From positions 1-64,000 of the forward strand of contig CAWJOG010000017.1 of the NCBI GenBank assembly GCA_963844435.1: a DNA stretch of 64,000 bases. The letters are read 5' to 3'. This document shows positions 1 through 8,821 of this stretch, piece after piece. This DNA comes from JBDSLU01 sp963844435 (GTDB lineage: Bacteria > Acidobacteriota > Vicinamibacteria > Vicinamibacterales > Vicinamibacteraceae). A program made the translations under genes and the position numbers. The notes under the pieces were generated by a model, which was not told where the DNA came from, did not search any database, and saw nothing but the letters and a program-made list of their open reading frames with translations. The first letter of the stretch is position 1. Every line of letters begins with the position of its first letter.

Positions 1-3000
1 TCGCGCGCAATGTCGCGACGGGTGTCGTGAACGAGACCGTCACTGACGAATCCGGAAATGATCAGTTCCCTGTTCTGATCCCGGGCGAGTACGAAGTGAC
101 CGCTGAGATGTCGGGGTTTAAGAAGGTGGTGCAGGCGGGTGTAGTCCTGGAGACGGGGCTCACCAGAACAGTGGATCTGCAACTGACCGTGGGCGCGTTA
201 ACGGAGACCTACAGGCGACTGCTTCGGCGCCGTTGCTCGAATCGGAGAGCTCCTCCGTCGGCCAGTTTATAGAGCGGACCACCGTGATGAACATGCCGCT
301 TGAGAGTCGCCGCACCGCCGGGCTGGTTCGCCTGATGGGCATGGTTGCCTTCAAGCAGGAGAACGCCGGCGAGCAGATTCCGATCTTCTCGCATGGCCGG
401 CGGCCGCAGCCAGAATCAGATCTGGAACCTGGACGGCGAGCTGTGGTTCAGAACATGGCGCTTGGTGTGGCGCAGCTTCAGCTCAATCCGCCCTCGGAAA
501 GCCTTCAGGAGTTCAAGGCCGAAGCCAGCAACTACTCCGCCGAGTTCGGCCGCACCGGCGAATGGCCTCATCCAGATGACCACGCGCTCCGGCACCAACG
601 CATTTCACGGAGCCGCGTACGAGTTCTTCCGCAACCAGGTCCTGGACACACGAACGTTCTTCGCGGCCCAGAAGGCCCCGCTGCGGTACAACATCTTCGG
701 TGCATCCTTCGGAGGTCCCGTCTTGCAGGCGACAGACCTTTTTCTTCGCAAACTATGAGGGTGCGCGCCGCCGTGACGGCCAGACCTATCGCGAACACCA
801 TCGTTCCACATCCTGAATGAAGTTCAAGGCAACTTTTCTGCGCGACGCGACATAACGGTGACTCTCGATCCCACTCACGCGCCAGCCGTTCCCGGGGAAC
901 GTCATTCCACAAAACCGTATCGATCCCGTGGCACGGGCCTTTGCCCGCCCTGTATCCCGGCCCCCAACATCGCGAACAACGACATCACGCGTGCTCCCGG
1001 CGCCAACTACATCGTCAACGTCTCCGACGCTCTCACACAGGACTATCGGCACTCTACGCGTCGATCATCAACATCGGCAGCGCCGATCGTTTAGCGTCCG
1101 CTACTCCATAGCAAAGAGCGCCGCAATCCGTAGCGCCGATCCGTATCCCAATGCGCTGCCGACCTGCGTGCGGGGATCCGCGAAAATCAATATCCACAAT
1201 CTGGCCGGCATCCTGGATCCGCACCCTTTCACCCACGGCTCATTGAATGAATTCGCGATATAGCTTGGGTAAACCGCATGCACATCAACCAGGCGACCGG
1301 TTTCGGATCGGGCAAAATGCGGCGCTGGGTTGAAAGCGTCGATGTGAGGATTTCCCGGTGACACCTCATGAGCATTACCGGACTTAGCGCTCTTGGGTTA
1401 CTCCCATCGAGCGCATACAGGACCCGATATTGACGCATCAATTTGTCGAGAACGTTACCCTCATCCGCGGCAAGCATTCCATCAAAACCGGTGTTGAGAT
1501 GGCGTTACTCGTTGAACAAGGACGATTTCTCCGCCAGACGGCGGTGGCACCTTCACCTTCAACGATCGGGCGACCGCCAGCGGCCTGGCCAGCTTCCTGC
1601 TTGGCCACGTCACCAGCGCCACCCTCGTCGTTACCGACCTGCTCGAAGCTCGTAGGATTTCTTTGGTCTGTTCATGCAGGACGATTACAAGGTTTCAAAG
1701 AATCTGACCCTCAACCTCGGTCTGCGATGGGAGTTGGATACGCCTCGCTGGGAGAGGGCCGATAATCGCCAAAGCGGTTTCGACCTTCGATCCCATAAAT
1801 CCTGTCTCGGTGTACCCGGCGTCCTGACATTCTCTGGGAATGGGCTGGCAAATATGCACATGACTTCGACGCCAACAATTTCAGCTCCTCGCTTCGGCTT
1901 CGCATCGCGCGCCGATGGGCTATTCTGTCTCCGCGGCGGCTATGACGGTCTACTAGCTGGGCGCTTACGCAGGAGCCGTCGCCAAATACTATTTCATCAG
2001 CGGCTTCAGCCTGAACGGCTCCTTCAATTCAGGCGATGGTGGATTGACGCAAGCCTTCTTACCTTAGAGATGGAATGCCGGCGTTCCCGCGCCGAAGATC
2101 GGCCCTGGTTTTGGGGCCGTTCGCGTCCCGGAAGGCGCACTGTGCTCCATTCCCGATTCACCTGGCAACGAACCATGTCAACCGTACGCTCATCAGTACA
2201 ACTTCACCATTCAACGCGAGATCGCGGGAAACATGCTTTTTGAAGCCCGCTTATCTCGGAAACCTCGGGCACAAGATAGGCGGGCCGAACGTGAACATCA
2301 ACATGATTCCGCTAGTGAACGGCCAGGACCGGCGGCGCAGAGCCAGGCGCTGCGTCCCTTCCCGCAATACAACAACGTCAGCGGCTGACGCCACCTGGGG
2401 CAACTCCACTTATCACGCGCTGAATCTCAAAGTGGAAAGCCGCTACTCGAGCGGCTTGAATTTCCTCGCGAACTACACATGGTCGAAGTTTCTGGACAAC
2501 GTCGAAGCGGGTAGCGAGTTCGCCGGCGGAGAAGGGAACGGCTACACCCATAACGAGCTGCGGGGCCTGGACAGGTCGTATGCCGGAAATGACATCGTCA
2601 CCGCTTCATCGGAAGCAGTGATACGATTTCCCGATGGGCAACGGCAGATCGGTTAACGTGTCGAACGCGGTTCTCGATGGGGTGATAGGCGGCTGGACCC
2701 TCGGCGCGATCGCGGAATTGCAGGCGGGTGCGCCCTGGGGCGCAATCGAGCAGACCAATCTGACGAACACATTCTCGAATGGCGTGCGTCCGAACCTGAC
2801 GTGCGATCCCGAGATCGAGGGCAATCGGTCGCGGAACGACTATCTGAATCAATGGTTCGATACCTCGTGCTTCCAGGCGCCGCCGGCGAGGAGTTTCGGC
2901 AATGCGGCTCGCAACGTAGGCTTCGGGCCGGGCCAGATCAATATCGATAGTTCCGTGAATAAGAAGTGGAGCATCACGGAGCGTTACCGCCTGCTGTTCA

Positions 3001-3140
3001 GGGCGGACTTCTTCAATGTGCTGAACCGCCCGAACTTCAACGTACCGGCGGCGGTGCGCGGCCGTGGCGACTTTGGCAGGATCACCAGCACGCGCGGAAC
3101 GGGCCGGCAGATTCAGTTGAGTATGCGGTTCGAGTTTTAA
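1..3140 (+). pseudogene. Broken Oar-like TonB-dependent receptor (5' end outside window)
   Basis: Outer-membrane receptor of the large Acidobacteriota type that imports bulky ligands with TonB energy. Its pieces lie in order on the + strand but in changing frames. A carboxypeptidase-regulatory-like segment is at about 27-210 (EYEVTAEMSGFKK). Plug-like sequence is at about 480-760 (RSGTNAFHGAAYEFFRN). Barrel segments are at about 1674-1750 (LTLNLGLRWELDTPRW) and 2400-2620 (YHALNLKVESRYSSGLNF). An intact C-terminal piece, 2634-3140, ends in IQLSMRFEF, the terminal-Phe ending of beta-barrels. The frame changes roughly every 100-300 bp, far more often than elsewhere in the window, and GC is visibly lower (mid-50s percent by eye). 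It is either a decayed gene or very poorly resolved sequence near a contig end. Family assignment is firm; the broken state is seen directly; its cause is not known. Confidence 0.8.
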
Positions 3141-3146
3141 TATCGG

Positions 3147-5397
3147 TTGTTGCGTCTCTCAGTCATCACCGCATGGCCGCTCTTAGCGCTGACACTCAGC
3201 GCGCAGAGCGGCTTTCCCGTTCAGTCGAAGACCCCTCGTGCGCCGGAAGTCGACCGAATCCTGGCACGCACCGATGCAGGGAAGGACGCCTGGATCGGCG
3301 AGCAGGATTATGAGGCGATCAACGGATGGATTCAGAAGAACAAGTCGGAGTGCCCTGGCCCGCCGGTACGGTGGACCGCTTCGGCAAACTAACTCTCACC
3401 GAGTTGAAGATCATCGCCAGCAACCGGTCGAGTGATCGTGAGTCCTCCACGGGTCTGCGGCTGCGTCGAACTGGGCGGCGCAGCGCATGACGGAAGGCGG
3501 CTGTCGCTGCTCGGCCATGCGACGGCAACGTTTGAAAAGCAAACCGGCGCCTGGGTGTTGAAGGCGTTCGCTCCGGAAAGGCTGCGTGAAGTGACAACCG
3601 CTCCCTCACGGTCGCGGCTCAGAACCGATGTTTCGGAGCCGCGCGCGTCAGCAAGCGGTAGTCGATTCACCGACATCACAGGCAAGGCGCTCGGGCACAA
3701 CACATCATTCCGGCATCAGTTGACGCGAGGACTCGATGAGTGGCGAAGCGAGATGGACGAGGCCACGGGAATCGACGTATACGGTCACAACGGAATCGCC
3801 GTGGGGGATTACAACGGAGACGGTCTGGAGGACCTCTACGTCTGCCAGCCGTGGGGCTGCCAAACCGTCTTACCGCAACAACGGAGACGGCACATTCGAC
3901 GATGTGTCAGCAGCAGCCGGAGTCGATGTACTGGACAGTTCGACGATGGCGCTTTTCGGCGATCTGGATAACGAGCCGATCAGGACCTTGTTGTTGTTGC
4001 GGGGTCGCGGGTGCTGCTGTTCGTCAACGATGGTAAGGGCCGATTTCGTTACATGCGAAGCCGGGTTTCGCTGTGTCCGGCTCTACGTTGACATCCGCGG
4101 CCCTCGCTGACTCGATCGCGACGGGGATCTCGATCTTTACGTGTGTGCATACGATTTCTGGACGCCGGGCGCCGCATACGATGCACCGACGCCTTATTAC
4201 GACGCGACGAATGGCCCGCCGAACTTCCTGTATCGCAACCGCGGCGACGGATCGTTCGAAGACGTCACGAACGCGAGCGGAATGGGGCAGAACAACAACC
4301 GCTTCAGTTTCGCCGCATCATGGGCAGACTACGACAAGGATGGGTGGCCCAACCTGTACGTCGCCAACGATTTTGGGCGCAACAACCTTACAGGAACAAT
4401 GGCAACGGCACGTTCACGGATGTCGCGGCGAAGGCGGGAGTGGAAGATCTGGCCGCAGGCATGTCGGCGTCGTGGGGCGATTATGACGGTGACGGCTGGC
4501 TGGACCTTTACGTGAGCAACATGTGGTCCAGTGCCGGGCAGCGACTGACATTCAATCCGGCGTTTGCAGAGGTGGCCTCGGACCAGCAAGTGCGCGAGGC
4601 GTCCAGAGACAGGCTCGTGGGAATTCGCTGTTCCGAAACAACGGCGACGGAACGTTCCGGAGTGAGATCGAGGCGGGCGTCGAGTTCGGGCGATGGGCAT
4701 GGTCGAGCGGGTTCTTCGACTACGACAATGACGGGAGGCTGGATGTGTTTGTGACCAACGGGTATATCACCGGTCCGGACACGCACGATTTGTGAAGTTT
4801 CTTTTGGCGGCAGGTCGTGTCGCGAACACCCCAGAAGCTGAGCGGCTCGCGCGCTTACAAAGAGGCATGGCGCGCTGTGAATCTGCTGATCCGCTCCGGA
4901 GGATCGTGGAGCGGACGAGAGCGTGATGTCTGCTATCGCAACATGGGCAACGGCCGATTTGAGGATACGTCGTTTGTGACTGGACTGGATTCAGCGGGCG
5001 ATGGGCGGGCGTTTGCAACGCTGGACCTAAATGGAGACGGAGCGCTTGATCTGGCTTTGACGCGAGGACCGCTCCGCGAGTGCAGTTGCTGATCAATCAG
5101 CTGTGCGGAATCAGGTCGGGTGTTGGAGTTGCGCGGCAGCGGTCAAAAGTCCAATGGTGATGCGATGGGGGCGGTGACGGAGTTGGTGACGGATCGGAAG
5201 CGGCTGGTGCGTATCGTTCAATCGGGAGCAGGTTTTCTGTCGCAGTCTTCACGGCGGCTGCATTTCGCGATGGAACCAGGTGAACCGGCGCGCTCGCTGG
5301 TGGTGACGTGGCCTGGTGGCAACAAGCAGACGTGGAGTGCTGTACCGCGTCAAGGGACTGTGCGGGTGACCGAGGGCTGGATGCAGCCACCTCGGTG
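3147..5397 (+). pseudogene. Broken FG-GAP/VCBS repeat protein with ASPIC/UnbV domain
   Basis: Secreted beta-propeller protein, begun 6 bp after the receptor remnant, as is usual for this Acidobacteriota pair. A signal-like start (LLALTLSAQSGFPVQ) is followed by repeated propeller blades with calcium-loop motifs: GDYNGDGLEDLYV near 3810, ADYDKDGWPNLYVANDFG near 4330, GDYDGDGWLDLYVSN near 4480, FDYDNDGRLDVFVTNGY near 4720 and LDLNGDGALDLAL near 5030. An ASPIC/UnbV-like end lies at about 5120-5390 (LVVTWPGGNKQTW). At least eight frame changes are needed to join the blades. Composition matches the preceding remnant and differs from everything to the right. The UnbV domain is of unknown biochemical function; these proteins often accompany TonB receptors. 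Confidence 0.8.
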
Positions 5398-5400
5398 AGG
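5375..5400. other. Sharp composition and gene-content joint
   Basis: To the left lie lower-GC, frame-shattered receptor/propeller remnants on the + strand. To the right lies about 70 percent GC DNA. The UnbV-like frame (+) ends at 5397. The permease frame (-) loses family-like sequence just after RQLLTE, so both genes stop making sense within about 20 bp of one another. No terminal inverted repeat, target duplication or integrase is visible here. It could be a deletion/recombination joint or a chimeric assembly joint; the sequence alone does not decide. Confidence 0.6.
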
Positions 5401-6650
5401 AGCTGGCGGATGAGGCGAAGGCGGCCGGCGCCGAGCGCGGCCCGCACGGCGAGGTCACGGCTCCGCGAGACGTAGCGCGCCGACAGCAGCGCGGCGACGT
5501 TGACGCCGGCGATCACGAGCACGAGCGCGGCGGCGCCGAGCAGCACGCCGAGGAAGGCGAAGGCGGCACCACCGCCACCCGGCAGCCCGGTCAGGGGCGT
5601 CACGCGCAGCCGCGAGAACGCCTCGGGCGTGTCGGCGGCCCCGGTCGAGCGACGATGGGCGGCGACGATCGCCGACAACTCGGCTTCCGCCGCGGGCGCC
5701 GCGATCTCCGGCCGCAGCCGGGCGAAGCTCCACAGCCACGAGCCCTCGGCGAGGTTGGCGCGCGGCCTGAGCTGCGGCTGCATCATCAGCGGCGCCCAGG
5801 CATCGAACGCCATCGCCGTGTACAGCCCCCGGAACGCCGGCGGCGCCACGCCAATCACCGTGAACGGGTGGCCGTTGACGGTCACGCGCCGCCCGATCGC
5901 GCCGGGGTCGCCGCCGAGCCGCGTCCGCCAGAACACGTGCGAGACGACCAGCACCGGGTGGGTGCCCGGCGTGCGGTTCTCCTCAGCGGCGAAGAAGCGG
6001 CCGAGCGCGGGCTCGACGCCGAGCAGCGCGAAGTAGTTCGCGGACACCAGATTGCCGAGCACCGACGTGCCGGCGTCGCCGTCCGAGATCGTGAACGGCG
6101 CGCGTCCCCACACCGCGACCCCCTCGACGGTGCGCGCGTGGTCGCGCAGCAGGAGGTAGCGTGTCCAGCCGATCTGCTCGCTGGTGACGCCGTCGCGCCG
6201 GGCCGGTTGGAGCGCGACCAGCGTCGCCGGATCGGCGATGCCGGGCAGCGGGCGCAGCAGGAGGGCGTTCATCGCGCTGAACACGGTGGCGACCGCGCCG
6301 CTGCCGAGGGCGACGACCAGGACCACGATCGCCGTGAACAGCGGCGTCTGCCGCAGGGTGCGGCCGGCGAGCCGGAGATCCTGGAGCCACGACGCGATCC
6401 ACTGCTCCCAGCCGTGATCGCGGACGCGCTCGCGGACCAGCGTGGGCGGGCCGATCTCGGCGACGGCCCGCCGGCTCGCGGCCGCGCGCGTCGGCGGCGG
6501 TTGTCGAGGCCGCTCGCGCGACGTGCGGCGGCGGTCCGGCTTCGTCGAGCGCAGTGGCGCAGCTCGTCGTCGATGTCGCGGCCGGCGGCGGCGCGCGCGG
6601 TCAAGCACGCGCAGCACCGTGCGGTCAGGTGGCGCCCAGAGGGCGCTCAT
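5390..6650 (-). pseudogene. Truncated ADOP-family (MacB/FtsX) permease
   Basis: Acidobacterial duplicated orphan permease: a MacB-like inner-membrane protein that lacks its own ATPase and normally carries two FtsX/MacB_PCD halves over about 800 residues. Here only the first half survives. It has a first TM helix (LFTAIVVLVVALGSGAVATVFSAMN), the MacB_PCD periplasmic domain (LVSANYFALLGVEPALGRFF, VTVNGHPFTVIGVAPPAFRGL), then a TM helix (GVLLGAAALVLVIAGVNVAALLSARY) and the start of the conserved AVRAALGAGRLRLIRQLLTE segment, after which it runs into foreign sequence. The N-terminus also shows a compensated frame disturbance: DIDDELRH, typical of the family, reads in another frame near 6550-6590. 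It starts 13 bp after the PadR gene, the usual PadR-ADOP pairing. The second half is absent from the window, so it is probably non-functional unless the joint is an artefact. Confidence 0.8.
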
Positions 6651-6662
6651 CAGGACGGTCCA

Positions 6663-7004
6663 CTAAGCGTCCGCCTTGAGCAGGCGCGCCACCGCCGCGG
6701 CGCGCCGGGTCCACTGCGCGGTCTCGTCGTCCAGGCGCTTGCGGCCGGCCCGCGTCAGCGAATACACCTTGGCGCGGCGGCCGCTCCCGGTCTGCTGCCA
6801 CGCGGCGTCGACCAGCCCATTGCGCTCGAGCCGCTGGAACGCGATCAGCAGCGATCCGGGATTGACCTTGAACACGCCGCGCGAGGTCTGCTCGATACGG
6901 CGGGCGATGCCGAACCCGTGCATCGGCTCGAGGCTCAGCGCCTTGAGGATCAGCATGTCCAGCGTGCCCTGGATGACGTCGGTGGACGGCGTCTCGTCGC
7001 TCAT
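6663..7004 (-). CDS. PadR-family transcriptional regulator
   Basis: A 113-residue winged-helix repressor. The family hallmark is at the N-terminus (VIQGTLDMLILKALSLEPMHGFGIARRI), followed by the wing (GSLLIAFQRLERNGLVDAAW) and a basic strand (RRAKVYSLTRAGRKRL). PadR proteins next to ADOP permeases usually repress that permease operon in response to toxic compounds, and the permease begins 13 bp downstream. The start at 7004 (MSDETPS) is preferred over an upstream Met at 7196 because the upstream 64 residues are low-quality sequence and because a candidate operator lies just ahead of 7004. The gene is intact although its target permease is truncated. Confidence 0.9.
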   Translation of the reverse strand: MSDETPSTDVIQGTLDMLILKALSLEPMHGFGIARRIEQTSRGVFKVNPGSLLIAFQRLERNGLVDAAWQQTGSGRRAKVYSLTRAGRKRLDDETAQWTRRAAAVARLLKADA

Positions 7005-7011
7005 GTCGTTA

Positions 7012-7042
7012 CTCTTGATCGTCAAGATGTGGACGTCAAGAG
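7012..7042. promoter_or_regulatory. Candidate PadR operator / promoter region
   Basis: Between the divergent PadR and GMC genes, an inverted repeat CTTGA-TCG-TCAAG lies at 7014-7026. It is followed at 7032-7040 by a second GACGTCAAG half-site, making a direct repeat of GTCAAGA spaced 14 bp. The repeat is only about 10 bp upstream of the PadR start, the right place for autorepression. Assignment to PadR is inference from position; no -35/-10 pair can be fixed confidently for the minus-strand promoter. Confidence 0.35.
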
Positions 7043-7188
7043 CTGAGACGCAGGCGCCGGTGCCTCCGTTCCCTGCCGCGGCCGGAAGGTCGCGGGAGGA
7101 GCAGCCGCCGGGCCGCCCGCCCCACATCCGAAACAGATGAACTTGCCCGCAACAGCGGGCACGGCTCGACGTAACATGCGCGAACGGG

Positions 7189-8574
7189 ATGTTCATCGAC
7201 GAGCTGCCGACCTCCCCCCGCTACGACGCCGTGATCGCCGGCGCCGGCCCGGCGGGTGTGTCGTGCGCGCTGGCGCTGGCCGCCGCCCGCCGCCGCGTCC
7301 TCATCCTCGAATCGGGCGGCCGGCAGGCCGTCGCCGGGGATCACAGCGTCGGCTACGGACACTTCTCCGGCGGCTACTGGAACCAGCACTGGGTGCGCGG
7401 GCTGGGCGGCACCTCGCAGGCCTGGACGGGCTGGTGCACGATCCCGACACCGCTCGATTTCGACAATCCGGCGGTCGGCGTCCGGTGGCCGATCGCCTAC
7501 GAGACGATGCCGCCGTATTGGCGCCGCGCCGCGCCCATCCTCGATCACCGCGCGGCCTTCGTCGGCTACCAGGCGCCGTTCGTCCCCGGGTTCCTCTATC
7601 GCCCGGTGCCGACGATGGCGCCGACGCGCTTCGCCGAGAAGTTCGGGCCCGCGCTGCAGGCCTCGGCGGAGATCGACGTGCTGCTCGATCGACCGATCGT
7701 CGGTCTCGAGGCCAACGAGGCGCGGTCGGCGCTGACCGCGCTGTCCCTGGGGCGCCGCGACGGCACGACGACGCGCCTCGACGTGACGCCGGCGCAGCCG
7801 GTGGTGATTGCCGCCGGCGGCATGGGCAACGCGCAGCTGCTGATGCTGCCGCGCGGCGACGGCGCGGTCAGCGTCGGCAACGAGAGCGGGGTCGTCGGCC
7901 GCTACCTGATGGAGCACCCGCAGTTCACCCTGGCGGGCGAGGTGGTCACCGACGCCGAGCTGGATCACCTCTGGCCGGTCGACAACCACGGCAGCGGGAT
8001 GCACGTCCTCGTCGCGGAGCGGACCCTGGCCGTGGAGCGCGGCCTGATGGGCGCCGGCCTGCAGTGCTCGCGCAAGACGCCGGACCACGACCTGGCGCGG
8101 TTCTTCGCCGCGGCGCGGGGCCGGCCGTACTTCCATTACGAGATCACCGTGCGCGGGGAGATGCGCCCCGTCGAGCACAACCGCGTGGTGCCGACGGCGG
8201 AGCGCGATGCGTTCGGGCTGCCGCGCCTGGCCGCGCGCTGTGCCCTGGACGCGGGCGACTACCGCAACGCCGAGGACACGCTGCGCGCGCTCGGCGAGAC
8301 GCTGATGCGCCTCGACCGCGGCCGCGTCCGCGTCAACAACGATCGGATCTACCTGCAGGTCGAAGGCCAGGGCCATACGCTCGGGACGACGCGGATGGGC
8401 GAGGCCGCGTCGACGTCCGTCGTCGACGGCGACTGCCGCGTCCATGGCTACGCCAACCTGTTCGTCGCCGGATCGTCGGTGTTCCCGAGCGGCGGCTATG
8501 CCAACCCGACGATCACGATCGTGGCGCTGGCGCTGCGTCTGGCCGATATGCTGGCCGGAAAGGTCTCCACGTGA
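7189..8574 (+). CDS. GMC-family FAD oxidoreductase (glycoside/polyol dehydrogenase type)
   Basis: A 461-residue flavoprotein. The Rossmann FAD motif GAGPAGVSCALALA is at residues about 14-27, and LGGTSQAWTGWC is near residue 70, a typical flavin-loop position. The C-terminal GMC domain contains HTLGTTRMG (catalytic-His region) and FVAGSSVFPSGGYANPT. It has no signal peptide of its own. The next gene, overlapping by four bases (GTGA), encodes a small Tat-signal protein, matching the arrangement in which the large GMC subunit is exported with a small Tat partner and passes electrons to cytochrome c. Such enzymes oxidise sugars, including the C3 of glycosides; the exact substrate cannot be read from the sequence. 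TAACAT at 7169-7174 may be its -10 box. The frame is intact. Nearby DUF1080 and c-heme genes fit a 3-keto-glycoside route. Confidence 0.88.
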   Translation: MFIDELPTSPRYDAVIAGAGPAGVSCALALAAARRRVLILESGGRQAVAGDHSVGYGHFSGGYWNQHWVRGLGGTSQAWTGWCTIPTPLDFDNPAVGVRWPIAYETMPPYWRRAAPILDHRAAFVGYQAPFVPGFLYRPVPTMAPTRFAEKFGPALQASAEIDVLLDRPIVGLEANEARSALTALSLGRRDGTTTRLDVTPAQPVVIAAGGMGNAQLLMLPRGDGAVSVGNESGVVGRYLMEHPQFTLAGEVVTDAELDHLWPVDNHGSGMHVLVAERTLAVERGLMGAGLQCSRKTPDHDLARFFAAARGRPYFHYEITVRGEMRPVEHNRVVPTAERDAFGLPRLAARCALDAGDYRNAEDTLRALGETLMRLDRGRVRVNNDRIYLQVEGQGHTLGTTRMGEAASTSVVDGDCRVHGYANLFVAGSSVFPSGGYANPTITIVALALRLADMLAGKVST

Positions 8575-8810
8575 CGACGCCGACTTCCGGTCTCTCGCGC
8601 CGCGCGCTGTTCGGGCTCGGCGGGTCCACGCTGTTCGTCGCGTCGGCGGCCGCCGCGTGGCGCTGGCGGACGTCGCGGGTCGAGGCGTCGCCGCGGGCGC
8701 GGGCGGACGGTCCGATCCCGTACGCCGACCACGACGGCTGGATGGTCTCGCTGGCAGAGAAGCGAACGCTGCAGGCCCGGTCCGGCGATTCGGCGGGCGC
8801 CGCCCGCTGA
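8571..8810 (+). CDS. Small Tat-signal partner of the GMC dehydrogenase
   Basis: A 79-residue protein starting at a GTG that overlaps the GMC stop (GTGA). Twin-arginine signal: SRRALFGLGGSTLFVASAAAAW at residues about 9-30. The remaining 48 residues include GPIPYADHDGWMVSLAEKRTL. Position, overlap and Tat signal match the small gamma-type subunits (gluconate 2-dehydrogenase subunit 3 superfamily) that carry GMC subunits through the membrane. It is much shorter than the usual 150-200 residues, so it may be truncated by a frame error after about 8800, or be a minimal version. Confidence 0.65.
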   Translation: MTTPTSGLSRRALFGLGGSTLFVASAAAAWRWRTSRVEASPRARADGPIPYADHDGWMVSLAEKRTLQARSGDSAGAAR

Positions 8811-8821
8811 ACGCTGACCCG

